In this document: piece after piece, positions 1 to 5,520 of the stretch
Layout: each line of letters begins with the position of its first letter
Position numbering within the stretch: position 1 is the first letter of the stretch
NCBI GenBank assembly: GCA_050954865.1
Contig: JBPBQN010000286.1
Coordinates: 1-7,186, forward strand
Source: Mucilaginibacter_A sp050954865
Lineage (GTDB): Bacteria; Bacteroidota; Bacteroidia; Sphingobacteriales; Sphingobacteriaceae
Reading direction: 5' to 3'
Length of the DNA stretch: 7,186 nucleotides
The notes under the pieces: generated by a model
Told to the model about the DNA's origin: nothing
The model's input: the letters and a program-made list of their open reading frames with translations, nothing else
Databases searched by the model: none
Made by a program: the position numbers and the translations under genes

Positions 1-48
1 TCTACACAAACCACAATTTATGTTAAATTTTAGTGCGATTAGAAATTG

Positions 49-951
49 TTAAAAATACAATTCAACTGCACTTTTATAGGTATTGCAGTGTGCATCCACA
101 ATATCTTTGATGTTTGGCGAATAACCGCCGCCCATGCTCACCTGCACCGGAATGCTGTTTTTATGACATAAATTTAGCACAAACGCATCACGTTCTTTGC
201 AAGCTTCTTTGCTCAGCGCGAGTTTGCCCAGTTTATCTGTCAGCAAGACATCCACGCCCGCCAGGTAAAAAATAAAGTCCGGCTTTTGCTGATCGATCAG
301 TTTTGGCAATGCTTCTTTTAGCAGGGATAAATAAGCGCCGTCTTCCAGCCCGTCCGGCAGTGGAATATCCAGATCAGATTTTTCCTTTCGGTATGGAAAA
401 TTGTTAGCGCCATGCATCGAAAATGTAAACACATCCGGCTGATTTTCAAATATTTCCGCAGTACCGTTTCCCTGGTGCACATCCAAATCCACAATCAAAA
501 CAGATTTGGCCAATGCTGTTTTTAGCAGATAATTTGCGGCAATCGCCTGATCGTTCAGCATACAAAAACCTTCGCCCCAATTGCTGCCCGCATGGTGCGT
601 TCCGCCGGCAACGTTAAACGCAATTCCGTTTTCAAAAGCGAAATGACAGCCGTCAATCGTGCCTTGCGCAATCCGGATTTCGCGTTCTACCAATTGTGCA
701 GATAACGGAAAACCAATGCGCCGCTGTTCATTTGGCGGCAACGTTAAATCGCGCAGTTGCTGCCAGTAATCTGCATCATGCGTCCACAAAATCTTTTCTT
801 CGGAAATTGGTTTCGGGGAGAAGATATTTTCTGCCGAGATCACGCCTTCGTACAGCAACTGCGCCGGAATCAGTTCATACTTCAACATTGGAAAACGATG
901 TCCTTCCGGCAGCGGATGCGCATAAATCGGATCAAAAGCTATTTTCAGCAT
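49..951 (-). CDS. Histone deacetylase superfamily protein, class IV (HDAC11/AcuC-like)
   Basis: A 300-residue zinc-dependent amidohydrolase of the arginase/deacetylase fold, expected to remove acyl groups from acetyl-lysine or small acetylated amines in the cytoplasm. All key motifs are visible: tandem histidines H119-H120 in GGTHHAG, GFCMLND (128-134), the metal site DLDVHQGNGT with D157 and H159, the third metal ligand D234 in AGVDVLLTDKLG, and the transition-state tyrosine Y277 in GGGYS. The AGVD-x-L-x2-DKLG-x-L-x-LS pattern resembles the class IV branch. The reading frame is open to an ATG at 990, but family members begin near MLKIAFDPIYAHPLPEG, so I start at 951; the extra 13 residues would run through a hairpin. 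A terminator lies upstream, so it is probably its own transcript. The physiological substrate cannot be told from sequence. Confidence 0.93.
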   Translation of the reverse strand: MLKIAFDPIYAHPLPEGHRFPMLKYELIPAQLLYEGVISAENIFSPKPISEEKILWTHDADYWQQLRDLTLPPNEQRRIGFPLSAQLVEREIRIAQGTIDGCHFAFENGIAFNVAGGTHHAGSNWGEGFCMLNDQAIAANYLLKTALAKSVLIVDLDVHQGNGTAEIFENQPDVFTFSMHGANNFPYRKEKSDLDIPLPDGLEDGAYLSLLKEALPKLIDQQKPDFIFYLAGVDVLLTDKLGKLALSKEACKERDAFVLNLCHKNSIPVQVSMGGGYSPNIKDIVDAHCNTYKSAVELYF

Positions 952-976
952 AAATCTATTACCAATAAAAAAGCAG

Positions 977-1016
977 GGTAAAAGAAGCATTCCAACTACT
1001 CAATACTTCTTTTACC
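977..1016 (-). promoter_or_regulatory. Perfect 11-bp inverted repeat / hairpin upstream of the deacetylase gene
   Basis: GGTAAAAGAAG (977-987) and CTTCTTTTACC (1006-1016) are exact inverted arms. Read as minus-strand RNA, the stem grows to 15 bp (977-991 with 1002-1016) through one G-U pair, which would be a C-A mismatch on the plus strand, leaving a 10-nt loop. Six U follow after four bases (972-967). It could be a second terminator behind the one at 1024-1049, a leader hairpin or attenuator of the deacetylase mRNA, or an operator. Position alone does not decide. Confidence 0.6.
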
Positions 1017-1020
1017 ACAT

Positions 1021-1049
1021 AAAAAAAGGTGAACTATTCGCTCACCTTT
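1021..1049 (-). terminator. Rho-independent terminator of the flavoprotein gene
   Basis: Minus-strand stem AAAGGTGA/TCACCTTT (1042-1049 with 1025-1032). It extends to 10 bp by a G-U and a C-G pair that exist only in minus-strand RNA, with a 5-nt loop, and runs directly into seven U (1027-1021). It lies 26 nt past the stop codon of the gene at 1075-1572. Confidence 0.85.
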
Positions 1050-1074
1050 CTCATTCAACAAAAAATATAAAATC

Positions 1075-1572
1075 TTACAATTCAATCTTCCCGTGATCGC
1101 CCTGATCGTAGCGACCTCCTGTGATAACTGCTTTCAACATCTGGAAAGCAACAACCATTTTACTGGAATTGCTGTCCCAATATTCAGCTTCTTCCGTATC
1201 AACTTTCATTAAAGTCAGCTTCGGATCGTCAATTCCATCCGGAAAAAAAGCTTTAATAATCGGGTTCCAATATTGCTCCATTTTTGCGCGGTCATCCACT
1301 AAAGAAGCCGTTCCCTTAATGCTCAAATAAGTGCTGTTACTTGGATTGGAATATGTTACAACCACTTTGTTTTCGTGCGAAATCTCATCCACTTTTGATG
1401 AATATTCGTTGGTAAAAAACCAGATATTGCCATCTTCATCTACGTGCGCGGTTCCCATCGGTCTGCTATGGATTTCGTGATTTGCGTTTACCGTTATCAG
1501 CATCGCAATTCGCACATCTTCAATTTTATCTTTTAAATATTTGATTTGTTCTGATTTTGATTGTTCACTCAT
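1075..1572 (-). CDS. General stress FMN-binding split-barrel protein (pyridoxamine 5'-phosphate oxidase-like)
   Basis: A 165-residue protein of the pyridoxamine-phosphate-oxidase-like split barrel, of the type usually annotated general stress protein 26. After a charged N-terminal helix, the barrel strands IAMLITVNA (22-30), HSRPMGTAH (35-43) and NIWFFTNEYSSKVDEI (49-64) give the flavin-binding core, with SRPM and the SSK after the third strand as typical cofactor contacts. The strand VVVTYSNPSNSTYLSIKG (70-87) and a WNP-x-FFPDG segment (102-113) are also typical of this subgroup. These proteins bind FMN or a related cofactor; the reaction is mostly unknown, and PNP oxidase activity should not be assumed. 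The gene is 54 bp downstream of the glycosylase gene on the same strand, may share its transcript, and has a possible promoter element of its own. No Shine-Dalgarno is visible. Confidence 0.9.
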   Translation of the reverse strand: MSEQSKSEQIKYLKDKIEDVRIAMLITVNANHEIHSRPMGTAHVDEDGNIWFFTNEYSSKVDEISHENKVVVTYSNPSNSTYLSIKGTASLVDDRAKMEQYWNPIIKAFFPDGIDDPKLTLMKVDTEEAEYWDSNSSKMVVAFQMLKAVITGGRYDQGDHGKIEL

Positions 1573-1601
1573 GATATTTTTATTAGTTAAATTCTTAACC
1601 C

Positions 1602-1609
1602 CAAAACTA
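1602..1609 (-). promoter_or_regulatory. Possible -7 promoter element for the flavoprotein gene
   Basis: The minus strand reads TAGTTTTG, an exact match to the Bacteroidota -7 element TAnnTTTG, 29 nt before the ATG at 1572. No TTG stands at the usual 17-23 bp upstream, so only half of the promoter is supported. Confidence 0.4.
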
Positions 1610-1626
1610 CTTTTTTGATTTGGATT

Positions 1627-2229
1627 TTATCGGTTTGGCTTGCTCACAAACGGATTTCCTTTCACATAAAAACGATATGGCAGCAACGCATCTTCTTTGG
1701 CATAAGCCACGCCAACGCGCGGAACGGCGGCAATTTCTGCTTCAGAAAATGATAAACCGCAATCTTCGATCCAGATTTCATCGCCCAAAAAACTTAAACC
1801 ATTCATTGTTCGGTTCACGCCTAAAGCCTTCGCCACAGAACCCGGACCAGCCGTCAAATTATTTTTTAAGCTGATCATGTTGCGCCGTTCCAGCATCAAA
1901 TCCAAACCTTCTGTTGGGTTGATGGCACGGATCAAAACGGCATGTGGCTCGCCTTCCTCCGAAGTAACCACATTCAGCATTTCGTGGATACCATAACACA
2001 GATAAACGTAAGCCACGCCGCCGGCCGCATACATGGTTTTGGTGCGATTGGTTAGCCGATTGCCGTAAGCGTGCGAGGCTTTATCGATGATACCATTATA
2101 TGCTTCCGTTTCTGTGATAAAACCACCGCTTATTTCGCCATTGATATTGGTAAATAGATACTTACCTAATAAATTTCGGGCAATAGCAACGACTTCTTTT
2201 GATTTGTAAAAATTGATGGGCAGCTTCAA
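1627..2229 (-). CDS. mpg: 3-methyladenine DNA glycosylase (AAG/MPG family)
   Basis: A 200-residue monofunctional DNA glycosylase that cuts alkylated or deaminated purines (3-methyladenine, hypoxanthine and similar) from DNA as the first step of base excision repair. The active site of human AAG is matched residue for residue with constant spacing: TEAY gives catalytic E42 (human E125) and Y44 (Y127), ASH gives H53 (H136), YVYLCYG gives the intercalating-site Y76 (Y159), HEMLN gives N86 (N169), and VLIRA gives R101 (R182). Length is normal for bacterial members. The start is TTG at 2229, giving MKLPINFY as is typical of the family; no ATG is available nearby upstream. Its first four bases, TTGA, overlap the stop of msrC, so translation is probably coupled. 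Confidence 0.95.
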   Translation of the reverse strand: MKLPINFYKSKEVVAIARNLLGKYLFTNINGEISGGFITETEAYNGIIDKASHAYGNRLTNRTKTMYAAGGVAYVYLCYGIHEMLNVVTSEEGEPHAVLIRAINPTEGLDLMLERRNMISLKNNLTAGPGSVAKALGVNRTMNGLSFLGDEIWIEDCGLSFSEAEIAAVPRVGVAYAKEDALLPYRFYVKGNPFVSKPNR

Positions 2230-2699
2230 AACGTAATCAGTTTTACAAGTTCCTGCAAAAATCTGGCATCAGTTTCATCAAATTCATTCAGTTCCGAGCT
2301 GTCTGCATCCAGCACGCCAACCACATTTTCAGCCTGAAAAAGCGGCACCACAATTTCTGATCTGGACAGCGAACTACAGGCAATATGGCCCGGAAATTCT
2401 TCTACATCCGGCACAATTAAAGTTTCTGCCTTTGCCCAGGAAGTGCCGCAAACGCCGCGTCCTTTTTGAATTCTGGTACAAGCAACCGGCCCTTGAAACG
2501 GACCCAAAACCAGTTGTGCTTCTTTTACCAGGTAAAATCCAACCCAAAACCAGCCAAACTGCTCTTTTAAAGCGGCTGCAACGTTGGCCAAGTTAGCTGT
2601 TAAATCGGTTTCGCCTTCCAGCAACGCTTTGATTTGCGGAATCAAAGCTTCGTATTGTTCCAGTTTTGTGCCTTTGCTGATTTCTAAATCTTCTGCCAT
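2226..2699 (-). CDS. msrC: Free methionine-(R)-sulfoxide reductase (GAF domain)
   Basis: A 157-residue single GAF-domain protein that reduces free (not protein-bound) methionine-R-sulfoxide, using thioredoxin-type reductant. The three conserved cysteines are C74, C84 and C108. Their spacing of 10 and 24 equals that of E. coli fRMsr (C84, C94, C118), so C108 is the predicted catalytic cysteine and C84 the resolving one. The substrate-binding acids also fall at the same offset: E115, D131 and D133 in LDADSS match E125, D141 and D143. The hydrophobic strand around GWFWVGFY (49-56) is typical. First gene of a run with the alkyl-base glycosylase (4-bp overlap), which points to joint control of oxidative/alkylation damage repair. 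No ribosome-binding site is seen before the ATG. Confidence 0.95.
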   Translation of the reverse strand: MAEDLEISKGTKLEQYEALIPQIKALLEGETDLTANLANVAAALKEQFGWFWVGFYLVKEAQLVLGPFQGPVACTRIQKGRGVCGTSWAKAETLIVPDVEEFPGHIACSSLSRSEIVVPLFQAENVVGVLDADSSELNEFDETDARFLQELVKLITF

Positions 2700-2752
2700 G
2701 GCGCAAATTTACAGTTTGGGTAGTCATCCGGAAGTCTGATTTTACTTCAAGA

Positions 2753-2760
2753 CAAAAGTA
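2753..2760 (-). promoter_or_regulatory. Possible -7 promoter element for msrC
   Basis: TACTTTTG on the minus strand matches TAnnTTTG and would give a leader of about 45-50 nt before the ATG at 2699. A second exact match, TAAATTTG (2704-2711), ends only 4 nt before that ATG and would produce a nearly leaderless mRNA. Neither has a TTG at -33. Confidence 0.35.
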
Positions 2761-2788
2761 ACCGCAATTTTAGCTTTATTTTGTGTTG

Positions 2789-3487
2789 ATGATTGTCAGT
2801 TTAACCATCGTTCGTTATCCAAAATACAACATTCCTTTTGCGTTAATGGCGATGGGTATGCTTCGTTTACCGATGTTTTTTCAGCGTAAATGTTCGTTTT
2901 ATAAACTGATGGGGACCGGGAAAAACGGAACTTTCGATCTGCATCCTGACTGGCAGCAATGGGCGATGTTGGCCGTTTGGGACGATGAAGAAAGCTTCAA
3001 TCAGTTCGACCAGAAATCATTTGCTGCCAAATGGTGGCGTTGGTTTTCTGCTGAGAAATGGACAGTTTTGCTCGAACCGCTGCAAAGTCACGGCAAATGG
3101 ACGGGCAAAGAACCTTTCGGCAATTCACAAAAAACAGATTATCAAGGCGTTGTTGCAGTTTTAACGCGTGCCACTTTGAACCTGAACCGTTTAAAACGTT
3201 TCTGGCAAAACGCAACAAAAATTGCAGGAATCATGACTTCGGCGCCAGGCTACATCACGTCTTTTGGTGTGGGCGAAGATCCGTTTATGCACCAGGCAAC
3301 CATTTCATTTTGGCAGGATATGGAAGCCGTAAAAGGTTTTGCTTACCGCTCGCCGGAACATGTGGAAGTGATTAAAAAAACCAGAAGCGAAAACTGGTAC
3401 AGCGAAGAACTTTTTGCACGTTTTATTCCCATAAAATCCTGGGGAACGCTGCGTGGTAAAAATCCGTTGGAAGGTTTTACAGATTAA
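2789..3487 (+). CDS. Spheroidene monooxygenase (CrtA)-like protein
   Basis: A 232-residue protein resembling the CrtA family, haem-containing oxygenases that in purple bacteria put keto groups on acyclic carotenoids. The layout suggests two ferredoxin-like halves. The N-terminal half has strand IVSLTIVRY (2-10), GTFDLHPDW (47-55) and WAMLAVWDDEESF (58-70). The C-terminal half has VAVLTRATLN (122-131), then the best-conserved block: GVGEDP (160-165), HQATISFWQDM (168-178), a helix with FAYRSPEH, and NWYSEELFARF (202-212). An in-frame GTG six bases earlier (2783) would add Met-Leu; I prefer the ATG. Divergent from msrC. No carotenoid biosynthesis gene is in the window, so the carotenoid substrate is family knowledge only, and the protein could act on something else. 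Confidence 0.8.
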   Translation: MIVSLTIVRYPKYNIPFALMAMGMLRLPMFFQRKCSFYKLMGTGKNGTFDLHPDWQQWAMLAVWDDEESFNQFDQKSFAAKWWRWFSAEKWTVLLEPLQSHGKWTGKEPFGNSQKTDYQGVVAVLTRATLNLNRLKRFWQNATKIAGIMTSAPGYITSFGVGEDPFMHQATISFWQDMEAVKGFAYRSPEHVEVIKKTRSENWYSEELFARFIPIKSWGTLRGKNPLEGFTD

Positions 3488-3497
3488 TTTAGCTTTG
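3467..3497 (+). promoter_or_regulatory. Bacteroidota-type promoter (TTG-N20-TAnnTTTG)
   Basis: TTG at 3467-3469, a 20-bp spacer, and TAGCTTTG at 3490-3497 match both halves of the Bacteroidota housekeeping promoter with normal spacing. It overlaps the 3' end and stop codon of the CrtA-like gene and lies 37 nt before the ATG at 3535. It is the only two-part promoter I could find here. Confidence 0.6.
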
Positions 3498-3534
3498 TGG
3501 CTGATACTGTTTTTATCGACCAAATTTCATCAAC

Positions 3535-3783
3535 ATGCGCGTAGTTGCCGAGTTACCTCACCCCGAATTTAAAATTTCCATCTTCCAGTTCAGCGGAAAA
3601 CTCATCGCCAAGTTTGAACAAGGCGCCCTGGAACAAAGCTATAAAATATCAGAAATGGACATTTTAGATGGCGTAAACAGCGTTTTTGAATTGCTGGACG
3701 AAGCCTTTTTAAAAACCGTTTCTGTCCGTTTTACCGAAATGCGGAAAGATTTTAAAGAAAGTTATAACCGATATAATTATTAA
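3535..3783 (+). CDS. Conserved small protein of unknown function
   Basis: An 82-residue soluble, mixed-charge protein with no signal peptide, membrane segment or cysteine. The first half looks like beta strands (FKISIFQFSGKLIAKFEQG, residues 12-30); the second half looks helical (VNSVFELLDEAFLKTVSVRF, then a basic, tyrosine-rich tail). I do not recognise a named domain, although short proteins beginning with a similar HPEFKISIF / LEQSYKISEMDI pattern seem familiar from other Bacteroidota (recollection, not a search). Support for it being real: normal codon character, a well-placed promoter 37 nt upstream, a clean 47-bp gap after the preceding gene, and no better reading frame on either strand. 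Role unknown. Confidence 0.75.
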   Translation: MRVVAELPHPEFKISIFQFSGKLIAKFEQGALEQSYKISEMDILDGVNSVFELLDEAFLKTVSVRFTEMRKDFKESYNRYNY

Positions 3784-3784
3784 G

Positions 3785-3792
3785 TATATTTG
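3785..3792 (+). promoter_or_regulatory. Possible -7 promoter element for the DUF5808-type gene
   Basis: TATATTTG is an exact TAnnTTTG match ending 18 nt before the ATG at 3811, implying a very short leader. No TTG is found 17-23 bp upstream. Only 27 bp separate the two genes, so read-through from the preceding gene is also likely. Confidence 0.4.
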
Positions 3793-3810
3793 AGAACTAA
3801 ATCATTTGTT

Positions 3811-4005
3811 ATGAACAGTTTAAATCGTACAAATCCACAATTCTGGAAATGGGGAATGTTTTATAATAACCCAAATGATGGCAGCCTAATTATACCAAAA
3901 CTTTCAGGTTTGGGCTGGACATTTAACTTCGCCCACAAAAATGCATATTGGTTTATGATTGCTTTAATGCTGATCGTTTTGCTGGGAATTTATTTTATCA
4001 AATAG
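3811..4005 (+). CDS. DUF5808-type small membrane protein
   Basis: A 64-residue protein with one C-terminal membrane segment (about 45-62, WFMIALMLIVLLGIYFI) ending in a lysine. The N-terminal part carries the pattern FWKWGMFYNNPNDGSLIIPK followed by LGWTFNFAHK, which I recognise as the DUF5808 signature (WKLGxFYxNPxDxRxxxPK...GWTxNFA). The domain's role is unknown. An in-frame TTG at 3790 would add seven residues, but it lies inside the promoter element; the ATG at 3811 gives the usual start. It sits 27 bp behind the 82-residue gene on the same strand and ends 7 bp from the stop of the convergent sirtuin gene. Likely inserted in the inner membrane with a short N-terminal domain outside the bilayer; topology is not determined. 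Confidence 0.75.
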   Translation: MNSLNRTNPQFWKWGMFYNNPNDGSLIIPKLSGLGWTFNFAHKNAYWFMIALMLIVLLGIYFIK

Positions 4006-4012
4006 AGCCGAT

Positions 4013-4705
4013 TTATAAATCAACATTACGCAACATTTCCGCCACTTTTACCACACCAATCGTTGCCTTCTTCTCCACCCGAATACTATTTTTAACCCTA
4101 GAAATTATGGGTATCTTCGGATCAACAATGTATTTCGGCACTTCATCAGGCACAAAATCAAGCAAACCTGCTGCCGGATAAACCGCCAGCGATGTACCTA
4201 CCAGCATAAAAATATCCGCTTCGGCACAAATGGCAGCCGCTTTTTCAATCATCGGCACATCCTCACCAAACCAAACCACGTGCGCACGCAACTGCGAACC
4301 AAGCTCGCAAACTTCACCCATTTTTAGTTCCCAACCATTAATCGGATAAGTTAGTTTTGCATTTTTGGTGGATTGCGACCGTGTGATTACACCATGCAAA
4401 TGCACCACGTTGGTAGAACCGGCACGTTCATGTAAATCATCAACATTTTGGGTGATGATGGTTACTTCAAAATCTTTTTCCAGCGCAGCCAAAGTCAAAT
4501 GAGCGGCGTTAGGTTGCGCTTTCAGCACATCTTTCCTACGTTCATTGTAAAATTGCTGCACCAGTTCCGGGTTTTTCTGCCAAGCTTGTGGCGTGGCCAC
4601 ATCTTCAATATTGTAACCTTCCCAAAGCCCATCGCTATCTCTAAAAGTACGCAAACCGCTTTCGGCACTAATTCCGGCTCCGGTTAAAACTACCAACTTT
4701 TTCAT
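4013..4705 (-). CDS. cobB: SIR2-family NAD-dependent protein deacylase (class III sirtuin)
   Basis: A 230-residue sirtuin that removes acyl groups from lysines using NAD+, giving nicotinamide and O-acyl-ADP-ribose. Visible: the NAD-binding GAGISAESGLRTFRD (9-23), TQNVDDLHERAG (85-96), catalytic H104 in HLHG, VVWFGEDVP (143-151) and GTSLAVYPAAGL (170-181). Y53 and R56 in FYNERR match the Tyr-x-x-Arg pair of E. coli CobB (Y92/R95) and SIRT5, so it may prefer succinyl- or malonyl-lysine. Unusual: where two Cys-x2-Cys zinc pairs are expected there is SQSTKNAK and a lone C133 in CELGSQLR, so structural zinc is unlikely. I believe this is common in Bacteroidota members. The frame continues upstream to 4780, but through the terminator hairpin; MKKLVVLTGAGIS at 4705 is the natural start. 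Confidence 0.93.
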   Translation of the reverse strand: MKKLVVLTGAGISAESGLRTFRDSDGLWEGYNIEDVATPQAWQKNPELVQQFYNERRKDVLKAQPNAAHLTLAALEKDFEVTIITQNVDDLHERAGSTNVVHLHGVITRSQSTKNAKLTYPINGWELKMGEVCELGSQLRAHVVWFGEDVPMIEKAAAICAEADIFMLVGTSLAVYPAAGLLDFVPDEVPKYIVDPKIPIISRVKNSIRVEKKATIGVVKVAEMLRNVDL

Positions 4706-4753
4706 GTTTGAAGATACGCATACTATTTTTAACGGCATAAAAACAGCATTCAC

Positions 4754-4789
4754 AAAAAAGCGATGAAGTATAAACTCCATCGCTTTTTT
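4754..4789 (-). terminator. Strong rho-independent terminator downstream of the DUF6580 gene
   Basis: Arms 4754-4769 and 4774-4789 pair over 16 bp with a 4-nt loop. One pair (4766/4777) is G-U in minus-strand RNA but A-C on the plus strand. The GC-containing core GCGATG/CATCGC is flanked by six A and eight U, so the outline is symmetrical, but the pairing favours the minus strand, where it would end the transcript of the receptor-DUF6580 operon before the sirtuin gene. No plus-strand gene ends here. Confidence 0.85.
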
Positions 4790-4802
4790 TTAATTTATTT
4801 AT

Positions 4803-4897
4803 TTGGGCGTGCCCCTTCGGGTCGGGCTTTCCGTTACAAGTCCTCGCTCTACGCTGTGGGCTTTCCACTGCAATCCCTCACGCGCGAGCAAAGCGCC
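4803..4897. repeat. Non-coding GC-rich element with degenerate internal direct repeat
   Basis: The stretch between the DUF6580 stop and its terminator is clearly richer in G and C than its surroundings and has no convincing gene on either strand. Two units align: 4824-4845 and 4858-4879 share GGGCTTTCC, then n-n-T-n-CAA-n-n-CCTC, 17 of 22 bases, at a 34-bp period. Smaller palindromes flank them: GGGC-GT-GCCC (4805-4814), CC-TTCG-GG (4814-4821) and GCGC-n7-GCGC near 4882-4896. The look is that of an interspersed, structure-forming repeat placed in the 3' untranslated region. I recall very similar strings recurring in Bacteroidota genomes, but this is memory, not a search. Confidence 0.6.
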
Positions 4898-4904
4898 TAT
4901 CTTA

Positions 4905-5486
4905 CTATTGCAGCACCAGCACACGCTGACTTTTTAAACTCGGAAACTTTGCTTTCATCAACTCAAATCCACCAAACAAAACAAAGCCGTAAACAAAATT
5001 GCCCAGCATCAAACTGCGTTCAAAAGGAATTGCGGCAACCAAAGACTGGAAATAACCAATGCTTTTTTTATCGTATAAATTTCCGTGCAGCCATGGATCA
5101 ATATCCGTAAGCAGCCAATGCACCACAACAGCCGCAAGCGAAGCCATAATTACATTGGCAAAATTGATTTTAGTAATTTTTGTACCGATAAAAACCATTA
5201 GTGCAAAGCTGATATAAACCCAAATAGCACTGCTGTAAAACCACACAAATTTGTGGAAATACAGATAATTGATCAGCAAATCACTCAAAAACAAGGTAAG
5301 CAACGGCACTAAATATGCCTTTTTTTTATCGGTAAAATAAGCACCGCCAAACAGTGAAACCGCGCCAACCGGCGTAAAATTGGCCCACACATGTTGGGTA
5401 TCTAAATGAATAAAACGCATTGCCGCAGCCAGCAAAATCATTAAAATTAAAATGCTGTTGCGGATGGTAATTTTTTCTAAAGACAT
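4905..5486 (-). CDS. DUF6580-family integral membrane protein (putative transport protein)
   Basis: A 193-residue inner membrane protein with roughly five or six hydrophobic segments: about 10-28, 38-51, 57-76, 84-101, 108-127 and 155-175. The block NFTPVGAVSLFGGAYFTDKKKAYLVPL (36-62), followed by LFLSDLLIN (66-73), is the DUF6580 signature as I know it. Such proteins are annotated as putative transporters and recall small substrate-binding components of vitamin uptake systems, but the substrate is not proven. It begins 34 bp after the stop of the TonB-dependent receptor, on the same strand, which supports a shared operon and a role in moving the receptor's ligand over the inner membrane. Stop codon TAG; the tail SLKSQRVLVLQ is cytoplasmic-looking. 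The ATG at 5486 is the only plausible start. Confidence 0.85.
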   Translation of the reverse strand: MSLEKITIRNSILILMILLAAAMRFIHLDTQHVWANFTPVGAVSLFGGAYFTDKKKAYLVPLLTLFLSDLLINYLYFHKFVWFYSSAIWVYISFALMVFIGTKITKINFANVIMASLAAVVVHWLLTDIDPWLHGNLYDKKSIGYFQSLVAAIPFERSLMLGNFVYGFVLFGGFELMKAKFPSLKSQRVLVLQ

Positions 5487-5505
5487 GGATGCTTCTTTTA
5501 TCGTG

Positions 5506-5513
5506 CAAAAATA
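5506..5513 (-). promoter_or_regulatory. Possible internal -7 element before the DUF6580 gene
   Basis: TATTTTTG on the minus strand matches TAnnTTTG 19 nt before the ATG at 5486, inside the 34-bp gap. No TTG at -33. It may allow some DUF6580 expression apart from the receptor, or be chance in T-rich sequence. Confidence 0.3.
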
Positions 5514-5520
5514 CAGCTTC

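Noticed and set aside
13..49. Inverted repeat ACAATTT/AAATTGT around the deacetylase stop
   Set aside because: Seven AT-rich pairs with a long loop and overlapping the stop codon; not distinguishable from chance, so not called a terminator.
696..981. Plus-strand reading frames antisense to the deacetylase
   Set aside because: Shadows of a well-supported gene; no recognisable domain.
952..990. N-terminal extension of the deacetylase from the ATG at 990
   Set aside because: It adds 13 residues unlike the family start, is encoded through a hairpin, and the internal ATG at 951 gives the expected MLKIAFDPIYAH beginning.
4706..4780. N-terminal extension of the sirtuin from the ATG at 4780
   Set aside because: The 25 extra codons run through the terminator hairpin, and sirtuins normally begin a few residues before the GAGIS motif, as the ATG at 4705 does.
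4824..4883. Possible CRISPR fragment, because two similar units repeat at a 34-bp period
   Set aside because: Only two units, with 5 of 22 mismatches and a 12-bp gap; no cas genes. Not an array.
4668..5110. Open reading frames on both strands across the GC-rich element (4668-4868 minus, 4763-5110 plus)
   Set aside because: They cross the terminator and repeat or are antisense to DUF6580, and their translations show no domain-like pattern.
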